Assembly (NCBI GenBank): GCA_963788285.1
Contig: CAWBGB010000006.1
Coordinates: 90,084 to 154,083 of the forward strand
Reading direction: 5' to 3'
Length of the DNA: 64,000 bases
From: Alicyclobacillus_A sp963788285
GTDB taxonomy: Bacteria > Bacillota > Bacilli > Alicyclobacillales > Alicyclobacillaceae
The notes beneath the pieces were generated by a model that saw only the letters and a list, made by a program, of their open reading frames with translations, was not told the origin of the DNA and searched no databases. Positions 28,215 to 37,620 of this stretch are shown in pieces; the stretch's first letter is position 1; each line of letters opens with the position of its first letter. The position numbers were made by a program, and so were the translations under genes.

Positions 28215-28280
28215 TTCAGTTAGGCAGATTCCGCTGACCTTATACAACATCTAATAAAGGGAAAGGGTGTCTCGCGAAGC

Positions 28281-31200
28281 ATGCGCTTTTTAACCCAATT
28301 TTCTTTACGCAATCCGGTTGCGATAGTTATTCTCGTTCTACTCGTCGCAATCGGTGGTATTTTGTCGGCCTTTGGATTGAACGAAGAGCTTATGCCAGAC
28401 ATGTCTATTCCTATCATATCTATCATGACGACCTATCCTGGTGCGTCACCGAGCCAGGTTGCAACGGACGTCACGACACCGATTGAAAAGGCGCTGAACG
28501 GTGCACAGCACGTACAGACTATCACGTCTACGTCCGTCGCGAACGTATCACAAATCGAGCTTCAACTCGACATGAATGCGGATCTGAACTCCGTTGAACA
28601 AAACGTGGAACAATTATTGAATCAGGTCCAGTTGCCAACGACGGCAGGGAAACCAACCGTGCAGTCTTTCTCGTTTAGCAATACGCCTGTACTGGAGTTC
28701 ACCGTCTCGTCAACCAAATTGTCGAGCGAACAACTGAAAAACGTAGTGAATAACACAGTAATTCCTTCGCTGCAGGGCATCTCCGGTGTAGCGACCGTGA
28801 GTGCAGCAGGCGCGGATCCAGATAACGTCGTCATTCAGTTCGACCCAGCCAAACTCACTCAATACAATTTGACGTTGCAACAGGTGTTGCAGGACTTGCA
28901 AAGCGACAATGCATCAACGCCGCTTGGAACAGTGACAGCGCAAGGCAAGGAACAGCCAGTTCAATTGAATGCGACCATCAAGTCGCTGGATGACATTCGG
29001 AATCTCCAAATTGGTATACCGTCCAATCCGGCAGCGAGCATGCAAAAGGCGCTCGGAAATAGTTTAAGTCGAATGGGGCAATCCATTGGGCAAGTGGCGC
29101 AGGGCGTTGGTCAGCTCGGTCAAAGCTTGGGTGTTGTTCAGGCAGAGAATAAGCTTCTGATGTCTTTGCAGCAGATCCAAGGGCAGATTTTCGGCGCAGA
29201 GCTTGCTTTAAATCAACAAATGGCGATGCCTCAGCAGAAACAAAATCAACAAGCTATTGAAAAATTAGAAAATGAAATTCGTGCTCTGGAAGGCGCGCAA
29301 AAGCAGCTTCAACAGCAATTAACCCAACTGGAGTCGAAGATGCTAGCATCGTCTGATTCGATGTCCTCAGCGCGGAAACCCACAGTGCAACCGTCGACGA
29401 CGACCAGTACCACAAGTACACAGTCGTCCACGCTACAGACCATTCCGCTTTCCGATATTGCGACAGTGTCCATGCAACCGCCGGTTGACAGTTCTATCAA
29501 TCGTACGAACGGACAGCCTAGTATTTTGGTTACTGTTACCAAAACGGAGGATGCAAACACAGTGGCGGTGGTACAAGCCGTCAACAAGGAACTCGCTTCT
29601 TTAAAGAACGAGTTACCCAGTGGCGTTCACATCGTCCCGCTGTTTGATTCCTCGCAAATGATCAAGGCGTCAGTGAACGGGGTGCTACGTGAGGCCATTT
29701 TAGGTGCCATTTTCGCAGTGCTTGTCATCCTGCTGTTTCTTAGGAATGCGTTGACAACGCTTGTTGCTATTGTGTCGATCCCAATTTCCATCCTGACATC
29801 CATCATATTACTGAGCCGATTCGGTATCACGCTCAACATCATGACGCTTGGTGGGCTTGCGGTAGCGACCGGACGTGTCGTGGACGATAGCATCGTCGTG
29901 ATTGAAAACATCTATCGGGCTTGGAAAAACGGCTTAGGGTACGGTAAGAAGTTAGTGCTATACGGAACATCCGAAGTTGGAAAAGCGATTTTGTCTTCCA
30001 CTTTGGCGACGATTGCCGTGTTCCTGCCGCTGGGCATGGTGGGTGGCATCGTAGGGAAGATCTTTTTCCCATTCGCGCTGACAGTGGTTTGCTCGTTGGC
30101 TTCTTCACTCATCGTTGCCTTGACCGTTGTGCCGATGCTCGCATGGTTGTTTGTCGTTCATAAACCTCTAAAGGGCACAGTGTATGATTGGTTGAATGGT
30201 GAAGATGACACCGATGGGGCACTTCATCCGAGCCTTGTGGAGGGTTCCACAAGCTCATCGGAGCTTTCCGGTAACCATTTCGTAGCCGCAACTGTGGCAC
30301 AACGTCCGTGGCAGAAACGGTACCAGTCAATTCTCAATTGGTGCTTGAACCACAAAGTGTGGGTGATTCTCGGTACAACCGTTGCATTCGTGGCTTCCCT
30401 TGCAGTGCTGCCGTTCGTCGGGAGTACCTTCATCCAGAACTCCATGCAACAAATGGCAACCGTCTCCATAACCATGCCGGTCGGAACGCCGCTGAATGTC
30501 ACGGATTCGAAGGCAAAACAAGTTGAGCAAGTACTGAAACAGGATGCATCACAGATTCAACAGATCAACACATCTGTGGGCAGTGACTCAAATGGATTTG
30601 AGTCCGGTCCATCAGGAACCAACGTGGCGCAACTCAACATCGCGCTGAAGCCAACAACAGATGTCAACGAATTCTTGGCACAAGTACGCAAGCAAACCGC
30701 AAACCTGGCAGCCGGTGGCACAACAATTCAGGTGAAAGGACAGATGACGGGAGGCGGTGGCACTACGTTTGACATCGTCGTTACCGGCTCAAGCGATGCT
30801 GCAATTCAGCAAGCCGCAACACAAATTTCGGATCGTTTGAAGAACTTCCCGGGATTGGCGAATGTACAAAGCAATTTGTCCCAGACGCAACCTGAAATAA
30901 GCATTGTCCCAAATTCAACAGACGCAGCAAAGTACGGCCTGACAGCACAAGAAATTGCCAGTGAAGTGCGCGACTACATGTCGCAACAAAACATCGGCAC
31001 CGTGAACTTGAATGGGCAAACGTACAACTTGAACGTGACACTCAAGAGTGCTACTGACTTGAACGATTTGTCCGCAATCCGTCAGCTTCCGATTAGCACA
31101 TCGACGGGTCAAACCATCACGATCGGCGATGTCGCCAGCGTAAACAGTGTTCAAACTCCGACGTCCATTTTGCACGAAAATGGCCAGCCGTATGCCGAGA

Positions 31201-31862
31201 TCACGGCGGATTACACGACGCAGAACACTAACAAGACCTTGATGAGCGCAATGAAAACCATCAAGTCGCTAAACCTGCCCTCTGGCGTCCAAGTCGAACA
31301 ATCGTCCTCCGCGATGCAGCAAAGTCAGAGTTTCACCCAACTCATCGAGGCGATTCTTGTGGCGGTTGGCATCGTGTACATTGTGATGCTCGTGTTGTTC
31401 GGAGAATGGTCGGCGCCTTTTGCGATTCTGTTCTCCATGCCAGTCGCTTTGATTGGGGCTTTCTTTGGTACCTTTATCGCTCAGGTTCCGCTCAGCGTGT
31501 CTTCGCTCATTGGAATTTTGATGTTGATGGGTATCGTCGTCACCAACGCCATCGTTTTGATTCATCGGGTTGAGCAACAACGCCAACTTGGATTGAGTGT
31601 GCGCGAGGCGTTGTTGGAAGCAGGAACGACGCGACTTCGTCCGATTTTGATGACGGCAATCGCTACCATCTGCGCACTGATTCCTTTGGCGGCAGGTGCA
31701 TCAGAATCGGTTCTTATCTCGCAAGGACTTGCAGTCGTCGTCATCGGCGGTTTGGTCACGTCGACCATCTTGACCTTGTGCATTGTGCCGCTGGTTTACG
31801 AATTACTGCACTTGCGTACACATCGCAGGGAGATGAAGCAAAGCGCTGTGATGCAAGGATAA
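28281..31862 (+). CDS. RND efflux transporter permease
   Basis: 1193-residue inner-membrane transporter of the HAE/AcrB-SwrC type with 12 predicted membrane spans in two halves. The proton-relay region reads GRVVDDSIVVIENIYRAW in TM4, and the second half repeats the pattern (LMGIVVTNAIVLIHRVEQQ). Unusual is an insertion of roughly 135 residues (about 248-384) in the first extracellular loop, rich in Q, L and S and probably coiled coil. No membrane-fusion partner gene is adjacent, as for SwrC-like pumps of Gram-positives. Regulated by the upstream two-component pair (inference). Confidence 0.9.
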   Translation: MRFLTQFSLRNPVAIVILVLLVAIGGILSAFGLNEELMPDMSIPIISIMTTYPGASPSQVATDVTTPIEKALNGAQHVQTITSTSVANVSQIELQLDMNADLNSVEQNVEQLLNQVQLPTTAGKPTVQSFSFSNTPVLEFTVSSTKLSSEQLKNVVNNTVIPSLQGISGVATVSAAGADPDNVVIQFDPAKLTQYNLTLQQVLQDLQSDNASTPLGTVTAQGKEQPVQLNATIKSLDDIRNLQIGIPSNPAASMQKALGNSLSRMGQSIGQVAQGVGQLGQSLGVVQAENKLLMSLQQIQGQIFGAELALNQQMAMPQQKQNQQAIEKLENEIRALEGAQKQLQQQLTQLESKMLASSDSMSSARKPTVQPSTTTSTTSTQSSTLQTIPLSDIATVSMQPPVDSSINRTNGQPSILVTVTKTEDANTVAVVQAVNKELASLKNELPSGVHIVPLFDSSQMIKASVNGVLREAILGAIFAVLVILLFLRNALTTLVAIVSIPISILTSIILLSRFGITLNIMTLGGLAVATGRVVDDSIVVIENIYRAWKNGLGYGKKLVLYGTSEVGKAILSSTLATIAVFLPLGMVGGIVGKIFFPFALTVVCSLASSLIVALTVVPMLAWLFVVHKPLKGTVYDWLNGEDDTDGALHPSLVEGSTSSSELSGNHFVAATVAQRPWQKRYQSILNWCLNHKVWVILGTTVAFVASLAVLPFVGSTFIQNSMQQMATVSITMPVGTPLNVTDSKAKQVEQVLKQDASQIQQINTSVGSDSNGFESGPSGTNVAQLNIALKPTTDVNEFLAQVRKQTANLAAGGTTIQVKGQMTGGGGTTFDIVVTGSSDAAIQQAATQISDRLKNFPGLANVQSNLSQTQPEISIVPNSTDAAKYGLTAQEIASEVRDYMSQQNIGTVNLNGQTYNLNVTLKSATDLNDLSAIRQLPISTSTGQTITIGDVASVNSVQTPTSILHENGQPYAEITADYTTQNTNKTLMSAMKTIKSLNLPSGVQVEQSSSAMQQSQSFTQLIEAILVAVGIVYIVMLVLFGEWSAPFAILFSMPVALIGAFFGTFIAQVPLSVSSLIGILMLMGIVVTNAIVLIHRVEQQRQLGLSVREALLEAGTTRLRPILMTAIATICALIPLAAGASESVLISQGLAVVVIGGLVTSTILTLCIVPLVYELLHLRTHRREMKQSAVMQG

Positions 31863-31888
31863 AGACTGGCTATCGGGCGCGAAACGAA

Positions 31889-31918
31889 CAAGGGGCTGCT
31901 ATAGGGCAGCCCCTTGTT
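31889..31918 (+). terminator. Terminator of the RND gene
   Basis: Stem CAAGGGGCTGC/GGCAGCCCCTTG followed by TTTG, 27 bases after the stop codon. Confidence 0.85.
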
Positions 31919-32000
31919 TGTCGTACGGCAACCATCGACGCAGATCCCTTCTTCGATCACGCTAAATGACAGCGCTTTCCAAAAATTTTCCTGATATCTA

Positions 32001-32017
32001 TGTAAAGATAACTAACA
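32001..32017 (+). promoter_or_regulatory. TnrA/GlnR-type operator
   Basis: TGTAAAGATAACTAACA fits the 17-base consensus TGTNA-N7-TNACA at every fixed position. It ends eight bases before the -35 of the proposed amt promoter, a position used for activation by TnrA or repression by GlnR in Bacilli. Control by nitrogen status is therefore likely. Confidence 0.7.
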
Positions 32018-32024
32018 TAATCCG

Positions 32025-32054
32025 TTGACCGATCCGCCCTTTCTCGCGTATTGT
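32025..32054 (+). promoter_or_regulatory. amt promoter
   Basis: TTGACC and TATTGT with an 18-base spacer, 39 bases before the amt start codon and directly downstream of the TnrA/GlnR-type site. Confidence 0.5.
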
Positions 32055-32092
32055 GTAAACAAATATTCCGAATAATCGCGGGAGGGAACAGA

Positions 32093-33514
32093 ATGAATGC
32101 ATTAAAGCGTGGATTTGGGGTGGCCGCGGTAGTAGCTTTCTTGGTTTCATGTATTCCAAATGTCATATTTGCTAACACATCAACTCCGGCTGTGAGTGGA
32201 GCGGACACAGCTTGGGTGCTCGTCAGTTCTGCCCTTGTCCTCATCATGACGCCCGGTGTCGCGTTCTTTTACGGGGGACTGGTACGCAAGAAAAACGTCA
32301 TCACCACTATGTTCCAAGCATTTGCGGTCATCTTAATTGTGTCGTTACAATGGGTGTTGTTCGGCTACAGTCTTGCTTTCGGACCTGATATAGGTCATGT
32401 CATTGGTGGATTGCAGAATGTTTTGTTTCATGGAGTAGGTGCTGCTCCGAACTCCAACTACAGTGGCACCATTCCAAGCATGGTGTTTGGCATATTCCAG
32501 CTGATGTTTGCCATCATTACGCCCGCTCTGATCATTGGCGGATTGGCGGAGCGTGTAAAGTTCTCCTCGTTTCTGCTGTTCACCGTGTTGTGGGCGACGT
32601 TCATTTACGATCCCCTCGCACACTGGGTCTGGGGCGCCGGTGGATGGCTGCACAACCTAGGCGTCCTGGACTTCGCGGGTGGAACCGTAGTTCACATCAG
32701 CTCCGGTGTCGCGGGGCTAGTCGCAGCACTTTACATGGGAAAACGCGCGGAGCACGGGACCGGGGCCATTCGAGCACACAACGTTCCACTGGTACTCTTA
32801 GGAACAACGCTCTTGTGGTTCGGTTGGTTTGGATTTAACGCAGGGAGCTCCTTGGGTGCAAATGGCCTGGCTGCGGTTGCCTTCCTCACCACCAATACGG
32901 CTACGGCTGCTGCCGCGCTGGGGTGGATGCTGGTGGAACGCATTCGCACAGGGCACGTAACGCTGGTGGGAGCCTGTGCGGGCGCGGTCGCTGGACTGGT
33001 GGCTATTACACCAGCCGCTGGTTTTGTTACACCTGGGGCGTCCATCGTCATCGGTTTTCTAGGAGGCGTGTTATGCTACCTCGCATCCACGTTCATGAAG
33101 GCGAAACTGGGCTATGACGACGCACTGGACGCATTTGGAGGTCACGGTATCGGTGGCACATGGGGTGCGCTGGCCACGGGGTTGTTTGCAACAACCGCTG
33201 TGAATTCAGCAGGAGGCAACGGCCTGTTTGCCGGACATCCCCAACAGGTCTTGGTGCAGCTCGCAGGGATTGCGGTCACGTGGGTATTTTCCGGCGTGGG
33301 CACGTACATTCTCATTAAATTGGTTGATGTCCTGATGGGCTTTCGCGTCACTCGGGAGGAAGAACTGTTGGGACTGGACCTCATCTTACACAACGAAGCA
33401 GCTTATCCGGAGACGTTATCGGTGGGCGAGCTGACGGGCATTTTGACCGAGGAGAAAGTGGTGGATCTAAGACAGTCATCCACCGTTGCAGACGGCGCTC
33501 GTCAATCGCTGTAG
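32093..33514 (+). CDS. amt: Ammonium transporter
   Basis: 473-residue Amt/MEP channel. The product has an N-terminal signal peptide (cleavage expected near IFANTS) followed by 11 membrane segments. Family motifs include FFYGGLVRKKN, DFAGGTVVHISSG and the FGGHGIGGTWGALATGLFA pore region carrying the second histidine. ATG 32093 is chosen because GGAGGG precedes it; a longer frame to 32051 has none. No glnK follows, unlike many Bacilli. Confidence 0.95.
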   Translation: MNALKRGFGVAAVVAFLVSCIPNVIFANTSTPAVSGADTAWVLVSSALVLIMTPGVAFFYGGLVRKKNVITTMFQAFAVILIVSLQWVLFGYSLAFGPDIGHVIGGLQNVLFHGVGAAPNSNYSGTIPSMVFGIFQLMFAIITPALIIGGLAERVKFSSFLLFTVLWATFIYDPLAHWVWGAGGWLHNLGVLDFAGGTVVHISSGVAGLVAALYMGKRAEHGTGAIRAHNVPLVLLGTTLLWFGWFGFNAGSSLGANGLAAVAFLTTNTATAAAALGWMLVERIRTGHVTLVGACAGAVAGLVAITPAAGFVTPGASIVIGFLGGVLCYLASTFMKAKLGYDDALDAFGGHGIGGTWGALATGLFATTAVNSAGGNGLFAGHPQQVLVQLAGIAVTWVFSGVGTYILIKLVDVLMGFRVTREEELLGLDLILHNEAAYPETLSVGELTGILTEEKVVDLRQSSTVADGARQSL

Positions 33515-33573
33515 TGGGGTTGGGGCATCGTCGACATCAACACGGCTTAACGTATTCAGGTCGGACTTTGAAA

Positions 33574-33614
33574 AGACACTCTGTGTCCATTTCATGGGGC
33601 ACAGAGTGTTTCGT
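33574..33614 (+). terminator. amt terminator
   Basis: Stem ACACTCTGTG/CACAGAGTGT around a loop with a second short pairing (CCAT/ATGG), followed by TTTCGTTTG. Confidence 0.75.
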
Positions 33615-33671
33615 TTGTCACGTGAGCAAGGTCAGTCGGCATAACGCGCCACGTAATGATGGCTCGAAACG

Positions 33672-33848
33672 CTATCGCTTGTCGAGGCTAAACTGCCGTA
33701 TGTATTCCCGAAGTGCATCCACCTGCGCCTTGCTGGGTGGAGCAGGACAGTCGCGAGACAGGCGGCGTTTCTGCTCGGCCAAGACTCGCTGTGCAAATGC
33801 ATCAGGCGCTCGCTTGAAGTGAAGCACAACGTCACCCCCAAATCTCAT
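33672..33848 (-). CDS. Small hypothetical protein, 58 residues
   Basis: Minus-strand frame starting with ATG at 33848. The product is basic and amphipathic (DVVLHFKRAPDAFAQRVLAEQ; KAQVDALREYIRQFSLDKR) with sensible codon use, but no strong ribosome site is visible. It points the same way as the next small gene. No family is recognised. Confidence 0.4.
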   Translation of the reverse strand: MRFGGDVVLHFKRAPDAFAQRVLAEQKRRLSRDCPAPPSKAQVDALREYIRQFSLDKR

Positions 33849-33892
33849 GTGTATGATGAAGGCGACCGGTTATGCTTGTCCGTGGGCCAACA

Positions 33893-34036
33893 TTACGCGC
33901 GAGCCGCGTTGAGCATCGCTTTGACGTAGTCTTTGTAACTTTGAGAAGGGGACGTGTTGACTTCGCGTACCTTACCTTGGACCGCCTTGACAATGGCGTC
34001 GGCGGCTTTGGAATCTTTGTCTTTTACGATTAACAA
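33893..34036 (-). CDS. Small hypothetical protein, 47 residues
   Basis: Minus-strand frame with TTG start at 34036, nine bases after AAGGAGG. The product reads LLIVKDKDSKAADAIVKAVQ then SQSYKDYVKAMLNAARA, a well-formed helical mini-protein. It lies just downstream of the four-span membrane protein gene on the same strand and may belong to its operon. Function unknown. Confidence 0.5.
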   Translation of the reverse strand: MLIVKDKDSKAADAIVKAVQGKVREVNTSPSQSYKDYVKAMLNAARA

Positions 34037-34059
34037 CCCATCGTGCCTCCTTCCTCGGT

Positions 34060-35046
34060 CTATGATAGCACACCTTGTAAATACGCGTGATAGGCGATGG
34101 CCAATTCGCGTTGCACAATTGTCTGATCTTCAAACATAGCGAGGCAGACCTGCCAGAAGTGTTCGTACTCCGACGGGCTGATGATCCTATCCCGGAAGAA
34201 GCTGGTCACCACATAGGCGTGGCCGAGCGCTTCCAATCGGTAAGCGATGGCGCATGAGCCTTGCTCGAGGTCTGCCCAGTAGAGACCGTCTTCGCCGTCT
34301 ACGGCCTTCAGCGTGAGGGCGTAGGCGTGGGGTTCCAGTTGGTCGTAGACCGGATCGAACACGTCTTCGACAGAAGTGAAATACATATCTGAATAGTCTT
34401 CGAATTTATAATACAGCGCGCCCACCATGGACATCAGCGCGTGGTACACAAAATCTTCGTCGTTAGGGTACTGGATGCGGAATTGCCGCAGCACGTGACG
34501 CGACTCTTCGCGGTGTACCTCAATCAACGCCTGCGCGAAGCGGGCCTCACTGCGCCATGCATCGTGCAGCAGTTGCTCTTGCTTTTGCAGGCCAACGTCG
34601 TACGTTTTCAGGGAATCTGGCAACAATCCCTGAATGAGCGGGAGTGACACGATAGACACGAGAATTTTGCCCATGGCCAAGCAGAGAATGATGTAGAACG
34701 GAACCGCCAGCAAGACGGGGATCTCAACATGTCCAAAATGTGTGGTTGCTGGGTTTCGAGCGATAAACGCGCCAAACCAAACACAACCGGCGTTGAACAG
34801 CCACCACCCTATTCTATGCGTGAGACGTTCGTGAAGTTTGCGAAATACGCTATAAACAGAAGCGACAAGCAGGAAAGCGACGACCCAAACCGTTGGTGCC
34901 AGCCAACTGGACGTTCGCGCTGAAGGACGGGAGATATTCAACACAAGGGCGCCGACGCCAAGCAGAATGACGACCACAGCGCCAAGAATCCCTGCGGAGG
35001 CAACGCGGTGTTGGTAAAACGCGCGTATGAACCTCGTGCGGATCAT
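34060..35046 (-). CDS. Membrane protein with C-terminal cytoplasmic domain, unknown function
   Basis: 328 residues from the ATG at 35046, which has GGAGG at ideal spacing; the open frame extends upstream without support. Four hydrophobic segments occupy about residues 12-150 in two pairs, followed by a soluble, acidic, aromatic-rich domain of about 170 residues (EDYSDMYFTSVEDVFDPVYDQ). I do not recognise the family. Divergent from the YiiX-like gene. Confidence 0.6.
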   Translation of the reverse strand: MIRTRFIRAFYQHRVASAGILGAVVVILLGVGALVLNISRPSARTSSWLAPTVWVVAFLLVASVYSVFRKLHERLTHRIGWWLFNAGCVWFGAFIARNPATTHFGHVEIPVLLAVPFYIILCLAMGKILVSIVSLPLIQGLLPDSLKTYDVGLQKQEQLLHDAWRSEARFAQALIEVHREESRHVLRQFRIQYPNDEDFVYHALMSMVGALYYKFEDYSDMYFTSVEDVFDPVYDQLEPHAYALTLKAVDGEDGLYWADLEQGSCAIAYRLEALGHAYVVTSFFRDRIISPSEYEHFWQVCLAMFEDQTIVQRELAIAYHAYLQGVLS

Positions 35047-35206
35047 CCAACCACCTCCTTGTACTTTCATCTTAGTCGTCAACGTCGGGCCTGTATACCG
35101 CCATCTACAATTCCATCTATGATTTGCGCGCATGGTCACGTGGGAAAAGGCACACACTCCGGGTAACGGCGCACGGGCTGAGTCGTAGGTTAAATGGGGT
35201 TGTCAC

Positions 35207-35836
35207 ATGCATCACAAGTGGTTTCAGATGGCGGGCGTGGCAGGGATGCTGATGACGGTCGCGTCTCTGTCCTGGCATAGTGAGATTCTGCGACACGACA
35301 GCCTGAAGCTGATGGAGGCGACGGCCGCCGAACTCGCACACGGCCACTTAACGGGCGTTTTTCCAGGGAGTCGATTCAGGGCCGATTTCAGCATTCTCGA
35401 ACCTGGGGATATTTTGCTGTGTCACAATCCCTTCGGTGGTTATGGGTATTGGACGCACGCTGTGTTGTACGTCGGAGATGGGCAAGTGGTGGATGCCTAC
35501 GACTTTGAGCGAGGCACACAGTTACGGCGTGTTGAGGCGTATCAAAAGTACGCTGAAGTGGCGGTGCTACGGGCAAAGATGCCTGCAGAGAGGCGTGAAC
35601 AGGTGGCACACTGGGCCCTGGCTGAAGTCGGAAAGCCGTACGATCCGTTTTCTGGCCTCACCGACACCCGCAGCCAATACTGTAGCAAACTCATTTGGCA
35701 GTTGTATGGCAGAGCTGGCGTGAAACTGTCTCCGGCACAGACCTGGATTTTACCTGAACAACTCGCGCAGAGCGCGGCGTTGGCGTGGGTGGCCAAATGG
35801 TCCGTTTCGCAAAGCGTAGGAGGGAATGTGTTGTGA
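35207..35836 (+). CDS. YiiX/YebB-like NlpC/P60-superfamily hydrolase, exported
   Basis: 209 residues. An N-terminal hydrophobic segment (about 5-23) suggests export. The catalytic domain is the permuted papain-like type: histidine H84 in YWTHAVLYVG comes before cysteine C159 in SQYCSKLIWQLYGR, the order seen in YiiX/YebB relatives. It probably cleaves an amide or ester bond in the cell envelope; substrate unknown. Its stop overlaps the start of the next membrane protein gene. Confidence 0.75.
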   Translation: MHHKWFQMAGVAGMLMTVASLSWHSEILRHDSLKLMEATAAELAHGHLTGVFPGSRFRADFSILEPGDILLCHNPFGGYGYWTHAVLYVGDGQVVDAYDFERGTQLRRVEAYQKYAEVAVLRAKMPAERREQVAHWALAEVGKPYDPFSGLTDTRSQYCSKLIWQLYGRAGVKLSPAQTWILPEQLAQSAALAWVAKWSVSQSVGGNVL

Positions 35837-36288
35837 CCGCCCGACTGTGTTTGACATACCTCATGCTTCTGATTTTGTCATTCCTGGCGATTGACTATGT
35901 GGTCTGGCAACGAGTGCTCGTCTCTATGTGGCTTGCGTACGTGGTATTGCTCTTCGTCCAGTCAGCTCGGCGCGGATTGCCGATGCGGTGGGCCGCGTCG
36001 GCGTCGGTATTATTGAACTTGCCAGGCATCATCATGGCGGGGGTGAGCCTATGCTCGCTTTGGGCGCCGAGCGCCGGCCGCTGGGCACCCGGGGCACTCG
36101 AGTTTTGGCTGCACCCTTTTATCCCTGTGTTGGAGTTATTGCCGCCAGGAACAATGGCTGGTACTTCCAATCTGTACGATGCGGTGTGTTTGCTGCCGTT
36201 CTTGCTCCTGGGCATGACTGTCGGCATTTGGCTTCTCACGTTCAAACTGACGCACAACGACGCAGGCCGGTCGAGCAGGGCGTCCTAA
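35833..36288 (+). CDS. Small membrane protein, unknown function
   Basis: 151 residues starting at a GTG that overlaps the preceding stop (GTGA), with GGAGGG upstream. Four hydrophobic stretches span most of the length. There is no recognisable domain. Tight coupling with the YiiX-like hydrolase suggests a shared envelope role. Confidence 0.6.
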   Translation: MTARLCLTYLMLLILSFLAIDYVVWQRVLVSMWLAYVVLLFVQSARRGLPMRWAASASVLLNLPGIIMAGVSLCSLWAPSAGRWAPGALEFWLHPFIPVLELLPPGTMAGTSNLYDAVCLLPFLLLGMTVGIWLLTFKLTHNDAGRSSRAS

Positions 36289-36296
36289 GATGATGG

Positions 36297-37205
36297 CTAC
36301 TGATATTCATGCGTGCTGGGCGCCGCCATTTGCCACCCGCGCAGTGCTGGTCGTACGCTCCACAACAACAAACCAAACGTGGGAAACACCAAAATCGCTA
36401 GGATGGCTCCGACGATCAACAAGTAGATTTGCCCGAAGTCAAACCCGTTGCTGATGGCCAACAGGTCGTACACGTAGTGTAGGGCCACAGCTACCAGAAA
36501 TCTCCGAGTGATGATAGCCGCCAGTGCTAACAGCAGCCCCATTGTGCCAAGGACGATGTAAGACAATGACTTGTAGTGCGAGAATTCCTGGTAATGAGCC
36601 AGCCCGAATACGAGTGAACTGATGAGGATGGCTAGAACGAATGCAGCATTTCTGAACCTCCTGCTATGTTTCCACTGCCTCCGAAATATCCACTTGACCA
36701 GCAGCAACACAGTGATAATCATCGACCACCGCCAGTATTCCTCGAGACATCCGAGAAATGCAATACCAGCGGCTCCCCAAATATTGACGTCGGAGAAGCC
36801 AATGTTCTGGTCGGATGAAAAGGATGGCAGAAGATGATCTATCAGCGTTGAAAACCCGACGAAGAGCGCCAGCCAAATGACGAAAAACGCGATGTATCGC
36901 GTGAAGGGCAGACACACACGGTACATCGCAAACTTCCACTTGGCCACGGATGAAGGGAGCGGTGACACGGGGTGGAGCTGATTGTGGCCGCTGCTTATCC
37001 GCCGCATGAAATCCCGGGTTAACAGGAATAGAGACGCCACAAACACGACGAACATCATGAAAGCTGGAGCCGGGTTTGAAGACTGCACGGAGTCTGGCAG
37101 GATGCTTGAAAGGGCGACGTCGAACGCCAGAAATACAATGAAGACAATCTTCCAAATGGGAAGGTGTTCAACGAGTCGTTGCGGCATGTCGCGCCATAGT
37201 TTCAT
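36297..37205 (-). CDS. CPBP-family intramembrane metalloprotease
   Basis: 302 residues with about seven or eight membrane spans. The Abi/CPBP motifs are visible: the EExxxR motif in CLEEYWRWSM, a histidine in VFGLAHYQEF and the last motif ALHYVYDLLA. These are membrane-embedded glutamic/metal proteases of the Rce1 type. The ATG at 37205 has AAGGAAGA upstream. It is convergent with the preceding membrane protein gene. Confidence 0.75.
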   Translation of the reverse strand: MKLWRDMPQRLVEHLPIWKIVFIVFLAFDVALSSILPDSVQSSNPAPAFMMFVVFVASLFLLTRDFMRRISSGHNQLHPVSPLPSSVAKWKFAMYRVCLPFTRYIAFFVIWLALFVGFSTLIDHLLPSFSSDQNIGFSDVNIWGAAGIAFLGCLEEYWRWSMIITVLLLVKWIFRRQWKHSRRFRNAAFVLAILISSLVFGLAHYQEFSHYKSLSYIVLGTMGLLLALAAIITRRFLVAVALHYVYDLLAISNGFDFGQIYLLIVGAILAILVFPTFGLLLWSVRPALRGWQMAAPSTHEYQ

Positions 37206-37296
37206 CTCGATCTTCCTTTGGTACCCCTGCTTTGGGTGTTGTGCATAGTGAAACAAGTAAAAGAACGAAGGTTATGAAACTGACAAGTTCGACACG

Positions 37297-37473
37297 GTGT
37301 TGGGATCTCCTTCCCCGGGGGGCTCGGCGGATTGGACGTTCGGTAACTGGGCTGCGGGTTGGATGTCATTGTACCTGGGGCGGATTGTTGAGCAGGGGGA
37401 AACCAAGCGTCTGTTTGCGGAGCCGTGGCATCTGTACCAGGGCTTTGATCAGCGTCATTCTAGCGTTTACTGA
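37297..37473 (+). CDS. Possible small protein, 58 residues
   Basis: The frame from GTG 37297 reads GSADWTFGNWAAGWMSLYLG then GETKRLFAEPWHLYQGFDQR, unusually well-formed protein sequence with tryptophan-rich and charged halves. No ribosome site is evident at the GTG, and the frame is closed by TAA at 37258, so it may be the 3' part of a decayed gene. Not recognised. Confidence 0.35.
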   Translation: MLGSPSPGGSADWTFGNWAAGWMSLYLGRIVEQGETKRLFAEPWHLYQGFDQRHSSVY

Positions 37474-37476
37474 GGG

Positions 37477-37620
37477 CGGAGTCATTCCGTTGGGCGGGCA
37501 GGGATGCGCGTACCACCCGCGTCGCCCGTTTGCAACCGGTTGCTGTCGCGAGGAAACCCTGGAACTTCGGACCCTCGAGAGCGCTCATCAGGTGGCATGT
37601 CACTACGCAAGGCCATGGCA
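37477..37620 (+). pseudogene. Relic of an oligopeptide ABC transporter ATPase tail
   Basis: The frame reads GCAYHPRRPFATGCCREETLEL then HQVACHYA, which is the oligo_HPY C-terminal signature of OppD/DppD/OppF proteins (GC-x-F/Y-HPR-C-P plus a final VACH). No ATPase domain precedes it, so it is the stub of a deleted gene. One expected cysteine is replaced by R. Confidence 0.6.
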
